In this document: one piece after another, positions 46,029-58,090 of the stretch | Position numbering within the stretch: position 1 is the first letter of the stretch | Layout of the letters: each line of letters begins with the position of its first letter | Source of the DNA: Cliona cf. orientalis | Taxonomy: Eukaryota; Porifera; Demospongiae; Clionaida; Clionaidae | Assembly: GCA_963930775.1 (NCBI GenBank) | Contig: OZ005702.1 | Location: 4,712,001-4,776,000, forward strand | Length of the DNA: 64,000 nucleotides | Direction: 5' to 3' | Made by a program: the position numbers and the translations under genes | The notes under the pieces: model-generated | Database searches by the model: none | What the model saw: the letters and a program-made list of their open reading frames with translations, nothing else | What the model was told of the DNA's origin: nothing

Positions 46029-46807
46029 AATGTAATGTAATGTAATATAAATAAATAATTCTTGGGGCCTGTGGAACGATATTATGCAATAATTTTTATA
46101 TGCAGGTGAAGAACGGAAGAAATACAGAAAATGATATGTATAAAAACTTTAAATTTCACTTTCATATCTGAGAAAACGCCGTGTTTATTGTGCCAGAGCC
46201 ATGGGGAAAGCCCCTGTTTGTACGTACGTGCATAGCGCCAGTACATTTTCGATCGCATGCCGTGACGTTTCCGCGTACGGTAACGCCCACCTAAATTGAG
46301 GTGGCACCTATATAGGAGAATGAGGTCAAGTTTGGTGGCGTGGTAGATGTGTCCCGTTGCTCATAGCGGTGAAAGAAGGAGAGAACGAAGCCTATGGAAA
46401 GGCTTGGAAGCAACATTGGGCAAGAAGAACGGTACTGATGGTCGTCAACTGAAGCGATCCTCTAGTTTGTAACGAGAAAAGCCAATGGAAGGTAAGCTAG
46501 TTTGATCATAAATCGCGAATAGGATGTGTGCATACGTGTACGAAGTAGCAACTTTAAGTATTATAAGCAGTAGTATTTATTATGATTGGTGCTCGATGAC
46601 TAGAGCGTCTAATCGAGTGCCAGGGGTGACAGCAGTGTCACAGTGAGGAATTTAATATACAGAAAGTATCAGCTCCAGTGTAAGTATGCATGGTATGAAT
46701 TATTATTGTGACGTACTAGCTAGACTAGTAATAACGTGGCTAAGTAGCTGTGATAGTTCCTTTGAGTGTGATAGGCCTCAAACCCTGGTAGAGGGAGGGC
46801 TTGGTGT

Positions 46808-47061
46808 AGCCTCGTACCCAGGCTCTTCAAAAGGAGGAGGGGAAAGGGCCTGATACACATTGTATGCGCATGCACCGGGGGATCCCAGGGTAATCGGATA
46901 CTATCGTATACTCTCCATTCATCATCCACAGAACTGTACGTCATGCAGAACCTGTGAATGATTACTATGGTAACGTGACCGGTCACTATGGAGACCACAG
47001 CATGTGTAGTGTGTACCAGGCCCTTTCTCCTCCTTCTCTTGAAGGGCCTGGGAAAGAGGCT
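46808..47061. mobile_element. Miniature element AGCCTCGTACCCAGGC
   Basis: The left end is mirrored by GCCTGGGAAAGAGGCT, with GGAGGAGGGGAAAGGGCCTG mirrored just inside. About 254 bases, no coding capacity. Confidence 0.65.
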
Positions 47062-47462
47062 AGGCTTGGTGCTGCAGATAGCACAATGGTACTACAGCAG
47101 TGGTGTGCCATCACTTCGTTTTCTGGTGTTCTATCACTGCATACACAACAGTCAGTCCATTTCCACCCCTTCTCCGTAGCAACCCTTCTATAGCAACTCC
47201 AAGACAGTGGTGGACCTCGGTAAGCTATTGATATCATGGGATGTTTCATTGATCGCTGCCCTTGCAATGCTGATGTCTTATAAAAAGTTGATGGCGACCT
47301 GGACTCCACCACTTCACATGCACTCATGTAAAACAATCTATAGCTGCCAAACTGATCCAGTTTATCGACAAACAGCATCATCACCTAGGGGTGTTTCATT
47401 GATTCTATTGGCTAGCGGTGTATGTATGTGGCATGTACACCTGTACATGTACATGTACATAT

Positions 47463-48129
47463 GTGACCGGATTTGGGAAAACCCTCCGTAAGGGATCCGC
47501 GCGCGATTCGCGCAATACGCGTTTTTAGTAGCTCAGGTAGAAATTTGTCAAAGTCCAGATTTTGTCATATACATGTCGAACAACCCTTCTTCTAACTGTT
47601 GCCGTCTTCTACGGAGGCTAGTCGTGCTATACGAAGGCGAAATAAGCCTCCATTTCGACCCACCTAGTCGGCACAACCGCCGTACACGGAGCCCGTTGCT
47701 ATGGGCGGTAATTAGAATAATCTACCTAGAGACAGCTAGATTCATCGATCTACTGTACGTTCGCTCACCTTTTTAGCTTCTTGGGCATCTAAGAACAATC
47801 GTCTGTCGTTGTCAACAACGAAATTCAACTCTTGCTCGATCTTTACGTTCATTTCGAACGGCTCCGCCCAGGTCCATTTAATTGATTTCCGGGTCACGCT
47901 AGTATGCGGAAACGCCATACGTGTGCATAGCAACGCCTTTAGACCGTAATTTCTCGATTATGGGGGGTGTGGCGCGATCGCAAACAAAGCGCTGTATCTC
48001 CACAACCAAGCGTACGATCGGCCTAATACTTGAACGCGGGTTAGCTCTATGGTAGAGCTTATCAACCATGCATCAAACTCAATTTTCTGAAAAAATTCCA
48101 TACGGAGGGTTTTCCCAAATCCGGTCACA
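47463..48129. mobile_element. Inverted-repeat element GTGACCGGATTTGGG
   Basis: GTGACCGGATTTGGGAAAAC with CCCTCCGTA at the left is mirrored exactly at the right; ACATAT/ATATGT flank it. It is CpG-rich inside. The minus ORF at 47742-47933 has no recognised domain. Confidence 0.8.
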
Positions 48130-48731
48130 TATGTAGAATAATATTATTGCGCATGTAACATATAAACATAATTTTTATGAAAAGGCATCACCTGTGTACA
48201 TGTATATACATGTACATAATGTATGTACTTCCCCTACACTTAGTACACATACATATGTACATGTATGTTCTTCAGCTTCACAATCTTTTGCTTATCCAGG
48301 TGAGCATGAGGATGTCACACCGCTGTCATCAGACCGATAGGCATGGACACTCCCAACTGGCCGCCTCTTCACTGCTGTAGGAACCCCCTTTTGATTTGTG
48401 CCAGTGACTGTCATTCCTACTACTTTCTGAAGCTGGTAAGTATGGGACTAGTATAATACACACACAATGTACCTGTCCACTTAAAGATCGTGCATGCAGC
48501 TTTTATTGTGGAATTCTTTCACAAGTTCGAGGAGGGGTTAACCAAGGTCTTCTCGCTCAATCAGTGTATTACACACATGTGCACATACATTGTAGGTACC
48601 CAGATGTACATGCACTCTCAGAGAATATGTGCCTTGGTACCCCTACAATGGGCTTTCCCTTCACATGTCGGCAAAGGAGACATGGCTCTTAAACAATGTA
48701 CAGTTCAAGCTGATTCATCTACCATAGTTAA

Positions 48732-48883
48732 TCTAATACAACGCTTGATCCAATTTAACCCAAGATATTAATTAGCACTTTATGAATTCTCATAACATTT
48801 ATATATGGATCGATTGACGACCTTTACCAGATAAACACGCATTTTTCAAAATTGAAATTATTTTTTCCATGCGTTGTATTAGA
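48732..48883. mobile_element. Small TTAA-flanked miniature element
   Basis: TCTAATACAACGC ends are perfect inverses and TTAA flanks both sides (48728-48731 and 48884-48887). The inner GAATTCTCATAAC..GACGACCTTTACC also occurs at about 61381-61425. Confidence 0.65.
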
Positions 48884-48954
48884 TTAAGTACAGTATACGG
48901 CTGTGTTGCCATTAGGGTAGTGTAAGTACAGCTCGTTACAATTCTTTTATCTTA

Positions 48955-49366
48955 GTGTGTGGTTAGCTTGTAGAAAAAAAAAAGATTTCTGCAATAAATA
49001 ATGTTTGGGGGAATTGGGAGCACTTGGGGAGATAATTTTTATACGGGCACGCAGAATGGATCGAAATACGAGATTTGATGACAGATTTTTTTGATTCACA
49101 CCTTAGAATTAAAGTTATGGCCCTTTGAAGTTTCCCCATATGCTTGTATAGGGAAGCCATGCGTTTGCAATGTTTTCCGCCCACGCGCTACGTGAAAAAC
49201 GGGGAATACCCGTGGTGTGCGTTATTTAGAAACTTTCTCAAAATTGCAGTATAGGTTGTTTGCTTGCTTTGTATGGCTCTACTGTGCATCCTAGGTGTAT
49301 TATGTGGTTTTCTGGACAATTTTTTTTCTGCTTAGTGTTCTGGTCGCCTTGTTATACACTAAGTAG
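48955..49366 (+). repeat. Array repeat Y, copy 3
   Basis: It has GATTTCTGCAATAAATAATG, GGGCACGCAGAATGG, GGGGAATACCCGTG and the TTTTTTTTCTGCTTAGTG end. Closest to copy 5. Confidence 0.75.
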
Positions 49367-49367
49367 T

Positions 49368-50022
49368 TACAACCTAAGATAAAAGAATATGTGAGCGTGT
49401 AATGTAATGTAATAAATGTAATGTAATGTAATGTAATGTAATGTAATGTAAATAATTCATTCGAAGCACAGGAAAAGGTATTGTGCAATAATTTTTATAT
49501 CAGCATATAGAGTGGATCAAAAATAATAATTGAATCGTCTCAGATTTTTGATTTTCACTTTCAGTTTTGAAATACGAGTCGTAGTAGTTTCTGACCACTA
49601 AAGTATGAAGGAAATTACTATTGTCCAGATGGTGCAATGGTTAAGCTCAGTATCTGCCAAAGAGTGTCAAATGCGTGCACTGGTTCGAATCCTACCCGGG
49701 GCCAATTTTTTTCCATCTTTTTTTTCACTGCCAGTGATGCTGGGAAGGCAGTCTACATACACCAACAACGTTCCATGGGCGATGCTCCTTATGTTGGATC
49801 TAGACTGGGGGATGATTACATAATATACAAGCCCCAAGTCACTCTCAGATATACGTTATGATATTATAGTGGGCATAGTAATCAATGTTTGCAACTTGAA
49901 ATTTTCTGCCTTACCACATATCTGACCTATTGTAGCAGACATGTATGATTGGAAATGGTGACATACCGTCAACTAATTACTGGTTAATAAAATTCTTTTA
50001 TCTTAGGTTGTGGTTTAGCTTG
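49368..50022 (+). repeat. Array repeat X, copy 2
   Basis: Complete copy with both inverted ends, (AATGT)n tract and tRNA-like stretch at 49622-49703 (B-box GGTTCGAATCC). Confidence 0.85.
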
Positions 50023-50695
50023 TTACAACCTAAGATAAAAGAATATGTGAGTGTGTAATGTAATGTAATAAATGTAATGTAATGTAATGTAATGTAATGT
50101 AATGTAAATAATGCATTCGAAGCACAGGAAAAGGTATTGTGCAATAATTTTTATATCAGCATGTAGAGTGGATCAAAAATAATAATTGAATCGTCTCAGA
50201 TTTTTGATTTTCACTTTCAGTTTTTAAATACGAGTCGTAGTAGTTTCTGACCACTAAAGCATGCAGGAAATGACTTCTATCAGATGGTGCAATGGTTAAG
50301 CTCAGTGTCTGCCAACCAGTGTCAAATGCGTGCACTGGTTCGAATCCAACCCGGGGCCAATTTTTTTCCATCTTTTTTTTTCACTGCCAGTGATGCTGGG
50401 AAGGCAGTCTACATACACAAATAACATTCCATGGGTGATGCTCCTTATGTTGGATCTAGACTGGGGGATGATTACATATACAAGCCCCAAGTCACTCTCA
50501 AATACACAGATCTCAGATGTCACGTTGTACATTAGTATTATGACGTTATAGTGGGTATAGTTTGCAAGTTGAGATTTTCTGCCTTACCACATACCTGACC
50601 TATTGTAGCAGACATATATGATAGGAACTGGTGACATACCGTTAACTAATTACTTGTTGATAAAATTCTTTTATCTTAGGTTGTGGTTTAGCTTG
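50023..50695 (+). repeat. Array repeat X, copy 3
   Basis: Directly abuts copy 2. tRNA-like stretch at about 50279-50359. Differs by small indels near its 3' part (CACAGATCTCAGATGTCACG). Confidence 0.85.
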
Positions 50696-51350
50696 TTACA
50701 ACCTAAGATAAAAGAATATGTGAGCGTGTAATGTAATGTAATTAATGTAATGTAATGTAATGTAATGTAATGTAAATAATTCATTCGAAGGACAGGAAAA
50801 GGTATTGTGCAATAATTTTTATATCAGCATGTAGAGTGGATCAAAAATAATAATTGAATCGTCTCAGATTTTTGATTTTCACTTTCAGTTTCGAAATACG
50901 AGTCGTAGTAGTTTCTGACCACTAAAGTATGAAGGAAATGACTACTGTCCAGATGGTGCAATGGTTAAGCTCAGTGTCTGCCAACCAGTGTCAAATGCGT
51001 GCACTGGTTCGAATCCTACCCGGGGCCAATTTTTTTCCATCTTTTTTTTCACTGCCAGTGATGCTAGGAAGGCAGTCTACATACACCAACAACATTCTAT
51101 GGGCAATGCTGCTTACGTTGGATCTAGACTAGGGGATGATTACGTATACAAGCCCCAAGTCACTCTCAGATATTATGTTACGCATTAGAGTATTATGACA
51201 TTATAGTAATCAATGTTTGCAACTTGAGATTTTCTACCTTACCACATACCTGACCTATTGTAGCAGACATGTATGATAGAAAATGGTGACATACCGTTAA
51301 CTAATTGCTGCTTGATAAAATTCTTTTATCTTAGGTTGTGGTTTAGCTTG
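50696..51350 (+). repeat. Array repeat X, copy 4
   Basis: Directly abuts copy 3. tRNA-like stretch at about 50947-51028. Confidence 0.85.
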
Positions 51351-51752
51351 AAAAAAAAAAGATTTATATAATTAATTAATGTTTGGGGGGTTTGGGAGCA
51401 CTTGGGGAGATAATTTTTACATGGGCACGCAGAATGGGTCGAAACTAGAGATTTGACCCTGGGGAATTTTGATTCACACCTTAGAATTAAAGTTACGGCC
51501 CTTTGAAGTTACCCCATTGTTTGTATAGGAAGCCATGCATTTGCAATGTTTTCCGCCCACGCGCTACGTGAGGGGCGGGGCCACGCGCGCACATTAACGT
51601 GACGACCATTACCCACTTTGATCAAAATTGATGTATAAGCTGCCTGCTTGCATTGTATGGCTCTACTATGCATCCAGCTCAACTATGTGGCGGTTTTCGA
51701 ACAATTTTTTTTTTCTGCTTAGTGTTCTGGTCGCCTTGAAATTAAACACTAA
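51346..51752 (+). repeat. Array repeat Y, copy 4
   Basis: Same layout as copy 2, including CGCCCACGCGCTACGTGAGG and the CTGCTTAGTG end. Confidence 0.75.
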
Positions 51753-51808
51753 GTTACAACCTAAGATAAAAGAATATGTGAGCGTGTAATGTAATGTAAT
51801 TAATGTTA
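51753..51808 (+). repeat. Array repeat X, truncated copy 5
   Basis: Only the left inverted end and the start of the (AATGT)n tract remain before the inserted element. Confidence 0.7.
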
Positions 51809-53192
51809 CACGGGCGTTTCAACGCCCAACTTAGTCTTTAATTAGAATTTACGGTACGATTGTAAATTTCAATTACACGCATAGCAACGCGAACTCATTA
51901 GCGACCTCAGTGGTTGCTATATATACTACCAGAGCCTTTTGCCATAGAAGGCAATAAAAACAGTCTTAAAATAGCAAACAAAGTCTCCTGATTCATCCAA
52001 GACCCAATGCGCAAATATAGAACGCTCTATACGGTAGTGCACATAGGTACAACGGTTGCCACCCCTGAACAAGACTTTTACAATGGTCACGTTTGACAGC
52101 CTACAGTGCATCTCCTGAAGTTTTCCTGGCTTCTGCTCCACTTCCAGCAGATAGCTGAAGGCCTAACAAATCCAGACATACCATGAGTTACTTGCTCCTA
52201 CTTTTTTTACATGTGGATATCAATGTCCAAAAATTCATGAATAATCACTAATAAATACACTGAAACAAGCTAATCTACAGATCCAGCAGCATCATGAGAC
52301 ACCAGTGGAGTTCCCTGAGGCTCAGTAAAGGTGTTGTGGAATGAAATCTTGCCTAGCCAGGCCTAATAGTCCTGCTGAGTGTGTGCAAATGTACGATGTA
52401 CTGAAATATGCAATGTCGTGACGTATTGTATACAAAATGCTTATTGCTCATGGTATGAGAGAGTAAGAGGCAAAGGTAGAAGGGAAGAAAGATGGAGAGA
52501 GAGTGGGAGTGAGGGATAGGGGGGGGATACAGAGAGAGAGTATAGGTAGGAGATGAGAGATGTACCCTTGCATGTTCACTGTATAAGCTTATATTGGCTA
52601 TTAGGCCTATACGAATACACAACCCCCACCCAAGAACTGAAATACACAGCTTTTGAATGTTGCCTGAGGCTGTTTTATCAACTAACTGGCCCTTCACAAC
52701 AGAAACTATCTTCATTCTGGGCTTACCATTCTCACAAACGGCCAGGAACCATAGTCAGAGCTTGAAATTTTCAATAATTTCCATCGCGTAAAACACCAAC
52801 TAAAAAAAGGGGGAGCAACTCATACTATGGCTTACAGGTAACTTCAGTCATAGCACAAGGCTACTCAAAAACTCACCTTGGCAGGAAAACTTCACAAGAG
52901 CCAGCATAGGCTGTCAAAGAGACCCATCACAAAAAGATTAGTGTGCGCGCGGAGCCATAACTCGATGTAGGAATGTCGTAGAAGAGTCAACCTTGGACCA
53001 CTCAACTCAGCTTGAGTTGCTCCATCTTGCCATGCTGTGAATAACCACGTGTTTTTAACGATATTCACAGCATGGCCAGTGCAAAGTGCATAGAGTGGTT
53101 GCTAGGAAGTGCATCCTGGTTGCTACGTGTAGGAAACAATTATGCGTGGGCGACTAAGTTTCCACTATACGTATTGGGCTGAAATGCCCGTG
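51809..53192. mobile_element. 1.4 kb element CACGGGCGTTTCAACGCCC
   Basis: The ends CACGGGCGTTTCA..GCCC and GGGCTGAAATGCCCGTG are imperfect inverses, with GTTA on both sides. Just inside, ACTTAGTC/GACTAAGT are mirrored; GCCAGGAAAACTTCA (minus) and GGCAGGAAAACTTCAC (plus) are also mirrored. A GA-rich tract lies at 52455-52560. No transposase recognised. Confidence 0.6.
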
Positions 53193-54217
53193 GTTACAAC
53201 CTAAGATAAAAGAATATGTGAACGTGTAATGTAATGTAATAAATGTAATGTAATGTAATGTAATGTAATGTAATGTAATGTAATGTAAATAATTCATTCG
53301 AAGCACAGGAAAAGGTATTGTGCAATAATTTTTATATCAGCATGTAGAGTGGATCAAAAATAAAAATTGAATCGTCTCAGATTTTTGATTTTCACTTTCA
53401 GTTTTGAAATACGAGTCGTAGTAGTTTCTGACCACTAAAGTATGAAGGAAATGACTACTGTCCAGATGGTGCAATGGTTAAGCTCAGTGTCTGCCAAAGA
53501 GTGTCAAATGCGTGCACTGGTTCGAATCCTACCCGGGGCCAATTTTTTTTCATCTTTTTTTTCACTGCCAGTGATGCTGGGAAGGCAGTCTACATACACC
53601 AACAACATTCCATGGGCGATGCTCCTTACGTTGGATCTAGACTGGGAGATGATTACATAATATACAAGCCCCAAGTTATGCACCTATCAATGTCAAGCCC
53701 CACTACCCCCCATAGGGGCGTGGGTGGGGGTAGGGTGGGGATTTGACACCCGAGAAGTTCAAAGTCTCCGCCCCTTGGGCCAAAATTACAGGAAAATCCC
53801 CCTATTTATCAAGATCCATGGGAGCTGTGTATTGACTTTGCCTTGCGTAATAATAAATGGTGTATTAATGTATATGTGCAATGATTGCACACTAAGCATG
53901 ATCAAATGCCCCTCCCATCCCCTATTGGGTCAAATCCCCCACCCTTTAGGCCGAAATTTGCGTCAATGGACGTTGAAATGCCCGACCCTCGCCCCTATGG
54001 GGGGTAGTGGGGCTTGACATTGATAGGCGCATTACTCTCAGATATACGTTATAATTATTATAGTGGGCATAGTAATCAATGTTTGCAACTTGAAATTTTC
54101 TGCCTTACCACATATCTGACCTATTGTAGCAGACATGCATGATTGGAAATGGTGACATACCGTTAACTAAATACTGCTTGATAAAATTATTTTATCTTAG
54201 GTTGTGGTTTAGCTTGA
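53193..54217 (+). repeat. Array repeat X, copy 6, carrying an insertion
   Basis: Complete ends and tRNA-like stretch at 53460-53541; interrupted at 53679-54031. Confidence 0.8.
53679..54031. mobile_element. Harbinger-like miniature element with TTA duplication
   Basis: TGCACCTATCAATGTCAAGC with CCCACTACCCCCCATAGGGG is mirrored exactly at the other end. TTA lies on both sides (53676-53678, 54032-54034), as for PIF/Harbinger. Other X copies show the empty site (CCAAGTCACTCTC). Confidence 0.8.
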
Positions 54218-54849
54218 TTACAACCTAAGATAAAAGAATATGTGAGTGTGTAATGTAATGTAATAAATGTAATGTAATGTAATGTAATGTAATGTAATGT
54301 AAATAATGCATTCGAAGGACAGGAAAAGGTATTGTGCAATAATTTTTATATCAGCATGTAGAGTGGATCAAAAATAATAATTGAATCGTCTCAGATTTTT
54401 GATTTTCACTTTCAGTTTTGAAATACGAGTCGTAGTAGTTTCTGACCACTAAAGCATGCAGGAAATGACTTCTATCCAGATGGTGCAATGGTTAAGCTCA
54501 GTGTCTGCCAACCAGTGTCAAATGCGTGCACTGGTTCGAATCCCACCCGGGGCCAATTTTTTTCCATCTTTTTTTTTCACTGCCAGTGATGCTGGGAAGG
54601 CAGTCTACATACACCAACAACATTCCATGGGCAATGCCCCTTACATTGGATCTAGACTAGGAGATGATTACGTATACAAGCCCCAAGTCACTCTCAGATA
54701 TGTGGTATTATGACATTATAGTAATCAACTTGAGATTTTCTGCCTTACCACATACCTGACCTATTGTAGCAGACATGTATGATAGAAAATGGTGACATAC
54801 CGTTAACTAATTACTGTTTAATAAAATTCTCTTATCTTAGGTTGTGGTT
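54218..54849 (+). repeat. Array repeat X, copy 7
   Basis: Complete copy; tRNA-like stretch at 54475-54556. Confidence 0.85.
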
Positions 54850-55247
54850 TAGCTTGTAGAAAAAAAAAAGATTTCTGCAATAAATAATGTTTGGGGGAAT
54901 TGGGAGCACTTGGGGTGATAATTTTTATACGGGCACGCAGAATGGATCGAAATACAAGATTTGATGACAGATTTTTTTGATTCACACCTTAGTTATGGCC
55001 CTTTGAAGTTTCCCCATATGTTTGTATAGGGAAGCCATGCGTTTGCAATGTTTTCCGCCCACGCGCTACGTGAAAAACGGGGAATACCCGTAGTGTGCGT
55101 TATTTAGAAAATTTCTCAAAATTGCAGTAAAGCTTGTTTGCTTGCTTTGTATGGCTCTACTGTGCATCCTAGGTGTATTATGTGGTTTTCTGGACAATTT
55201 TTTTTTCTGCTTAGTGTTCTGGTCGCCTTGAAAAAAAAAAAAAAAAA
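54850..55247 (+). repeat. Array repeat Y, copy 5, with A-run
   Basis: Ends CTGCTTAGTGTTCTGGTCGC then CTTG and about 18 A, where the second half of the TTAA element resumes. Confidence 0.75.
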
Positions 55248-55483
55248 AGTTAATTAGGCCTAATTAAGCATGTGGGCGTGTTCCTGGCACTGTGTGGAGT
55301 GTGTGCGTGTGCGTTAATGCAGGTTTTATTGCTTCCGATTGGGCGTGGCTTCACAGGCCAGTGCTTGGACATCGGGGCCGGGGACTTGGCTGCGGCGATA
55401 GGTGGGCGTGTCCAGGATGCGGTGGTGACCTTTGAACCCGTCCAGGAGGCTTTGGGGGCGTGGCAAGAGGTCAAAGGTGAGGC
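55248..55483. mobile_element. TTAA-flanked element copy 2, second half (inverted)
   Basis: TTAATTAGGCCTAATTAAGC to GAGGTCAAAGGTGAGGCC is the inverse of 29263-29485. Beyond 55483 the match to copy 1 ends. The minus ORF starting at about 55579 (MAQQQVGQDQAESSSS) reads into it but has no recognisable domain. Confidence 0.7.
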
Positions 55484-56711
55484 CAGCGTCTCCTCTTGCT
55501 GATTCATAGCCGATTGTAATGTACTGATTGTAGAACTCGAACTCTCGGCTTGATCTTGGCCAACTTGCTGTTGTGCCATATATGGAAGTTGACGTCACGC
55601 ACGTGATAAGTTTTGTCAGGCTCCCCCTCTTTTCTCGCGTGCAGTTGAAAAGATCGGGGCGCCTGGGGACGAGGCTAGTATCCAGTACCGAATTGAGATT
55701 TGAGCCAATTCCAGGGTCGTAGCCAGGGCCCAGCCTCTTTTAACACGCGGAAAAAGAGTCTGGTGAATCCTTACGTACGTGACGTAATCTGACACGGGCA
55801 CAATGAATGTCATTATAAGCGATGGCGCAATCACTGTTTAATAATTATTATTCGCGCAGTGTTTGCACCTACCGTAGCCTATGGCGCCAGCGGGATCTTT
55901 GGACAGTGGAGTCCGAGTGCTATGCTCGTCTCGTTGCCTGATTTGTACCCAAAAGGACGGCGGTAAGCTTTCAAAAACAGGAAAAATTTTCTCCTGGTAG
56001 ACTAAGAGAGGTAAACACATTCTTGCCGGCTAAAATGTAGCTTACCACTTTCGCCTAAACTTCACAGACACTAGCATGATTCAAACGTGGGATATCTTCG
56101 ATGATCGCTTGCTGAATGTCAGTCTAGCTGTCCAACAACTACATGTCATCTCCTACAAGTAAAGTTCAAAGTACACGGTGAAGCATCGCAATCTTTTCTT
56201 GATGACGTGGCACCGTTCTGCAATCTGATTGGACGCACTGTAAAAAACGATGAGTATACGCAGCCTTATTACTGGCTTAAAACAGTATTATATCATTAGA
56301 TTAAGACTGGTTTCCGCTGGGCTTATACCTCTGTAGGTCGGTTGCTTATACGTGCGTATTCGGGCTTAAGGATATCGTTTAAGCCTTGGCCGTATAAGCG
56401 CGCTTATCCATGTGATATACATTCAACTTATTCGGTCTTATACTAGGGCGAATAACGCTCTATACCAGACGTATACTAATGCTTATACGCGCGTCGATTG
56501 CGCGCGTGCGCATAAATGCAATTACGTAATGCATCCTATGCGGCCGGCCTATGCACGTGCGGTTAGCGAGCTAGCCATGAGGAATGTATAGTGAGATAGT
56601 CACAACTCGAAAAAATACTCAGCATGCAATTAGTTTTCTTACATAGGTCTTTCCTTTTAGCGATGATGTCCAAATCATCGGACAGGTCTCCTTAACTCTA
56701 CTAGTAACGTT
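55484..56711. other. Stretch without a recognised gene
   Basis: Higher CpG than its surroundings. GCTTATAC-type words recur at 56320-56490. No domain, RNA gene or repeat boundary can be supported. Confidence 0.45.
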
Positions 56712-57591
56712 GGTTTACGATCGAAAGTTCTCTCTGACCTCAACGCTTCCCTTAATCAGGCTGACCTGACCTCGTGTTCTATCTCCATCACCACAGTGAT
56801 TGAGGCACTCTCTCATCTTAAACTGGGCAAATCTGGTGGAACAGCTCTTATTTCAAATCATTTCATCTGTGCTTCTTCTGTTCTGAGTGCCTTTTTAAGC
56901 AAGCTCTTTACAGCTATGTTGCGTCACGGGTATGTGCCTAAGAGTCTGCGTGACTGTATTCTGCAACCTATCCCAAAGCCTGGGAAAGACTCTTCTGTAT
57001 CAGACAATTACAGATCAATTGCGTTAGCACCTACCTTAAGCAAAGTATTTGAATGGTGCATTTTAATAGTTTCACGCTGCTTTTGTTACGTCTGGTCTAC
57101 AGTTCGGATTTAAGTGGGGTGTATCAACGGATCTTTGCACTGGATTAATCAAGAATGTAACTGCCAGATACTGTCACAATGGTACGCCAGTGTATGGTTG
57201 TTTTCTAGATGCAAGTAAGGCATTCGACCGTGTTGATCACTCACTCCTTTTCAAGAAATTACTTCAGAGAAACCTACCTCCCTCTGTAGTGAGAACCCTT
57301 CTCAGTTGGTACTCTGATCAGCGTGTCACTGTATCTTGGGACAAAACGATCTCTACGGATTTTTCAATCTCAAATGGTGTGCGACAGGGTGGAGTGCTGT
57401 CTCCAATTCTTTTTACAGTTTATATTGATGAGCTTCTTCAGCAGCTCAAGCAATTAGGAGTTGGATGTTTTTGGAAACATCATTTTATTGGGGCGGTCTG
57501 TTATGCAGATGACATCGCCCTTCCACTACTGGAGAAGAGAGTCTTAAAATGCCATGAAAAGTATCTTAACAATTTGTCTGGGAATGCATAG
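56712..57591 (+). pseudogene. Reverse-transcriptase fragment of a second LINE
   Basis: VIEALSHLKLGKSGG, CILQPIPKPGKDSSVSDNYR and ALAPTLSKVFEW form the front of an RT. A frameshift lies near 57065-57085. Then LQFGFKWGVSTDLCTG, CFLDASKAFDRVDH, NGVRQGGVLSPILF and VCYADDIALP follow. The similarity ends after the YADD box. It is not closely related to the LINE at 23 kb (different motif wording). Endonuclease and C-terminus are missing. Confidence 0.8.
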
Positions 57592-57599
57592 GACCACAG

Positions 57600-58090
57600 A
57601 ACATGAAAAGTCCTTGAAAAGGGTCAAGAAAGGGTTTGAAAACGGCCAAAAAACGGTCGGAAAATAGACTTAAAATTGGACAACTTAAGGTACTTAAAAA
57701 CTACTGAAAAGGGTCTGAGTGGGGTATGAAAAGAATAATGTGTAGAAACCAATAGAGATCTTAAAGGTGTCTCAAAATGATCTTAAAATAGCTTACAACT
57801 GTCTTAATAGTATATGAAAATAATCTTAATTTATAGTCTCAAAACAGTAAATACCTTAAAAGTGTCTTACAATGATCTTAGTTGTATCTGAAACAAGTCT
57901 TAAAATGTGTGTACATGAGCATGCATCTGTCTTAATATTATATGAAAACAATCTTAATGTACAGTCTTAAATCTGTTGCTATCTCAAAATGAACTTAATT
58001 TTATTTGAAAAATACATTAAAATCAATCTGAAATCAGCCAAAAAAAAGAGCACAAATCTTTAAAGAGTTTTAATGGTAACTTAATTTTTG
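57600..58090. repeat. Degenerate CTTAA-rich quasi-repeat
   Basis: TCTTAAAA, AACTTAA and similar words recur about every 15-30 bases (AAAATGATCTTAAAATAG, ACAATGATCTTAG, CAATCTTAAT). The spacing is too irregular for a simple satellite. No gene. Confidence 0.5.

Larger units (their letters stand above)
46130..48730 (+). other. Single-copy-like segment within the array, candidate spliced transcript
   Basis: A TATATAG box (46308-46317) precedes a donor AAG|gtaagc at 46491. Further donors are CTCG|gtaagc (about 47219) and CTG|gtaagt (about 48436), the last after acceptor cttatccag (about 48300). The implied exons have stops in all frames, so any RNA would be non-coding. Two miniature elements lie within. 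Confidence 0.2.

Noticed and set aside
47742-47933. Minus-strand ORF inside the GTGACCGG element
   Set aside because: No known domain and no splice context; probably chance.
48293-48435. Minus-strand exon (VKRRPVGSVHAYRSDD)
   Set aside because: Splice signals are better on the plus strand; the minus acceptor lacks a pyrimidine tract.
45643-54556. Six functional tRNA genes
   Set aside because: Boxes A and B are recognisable, but I cannot fold a proper acceptor and T-stem, and each lies inside a repeat unit; more likely tRNA-derived.
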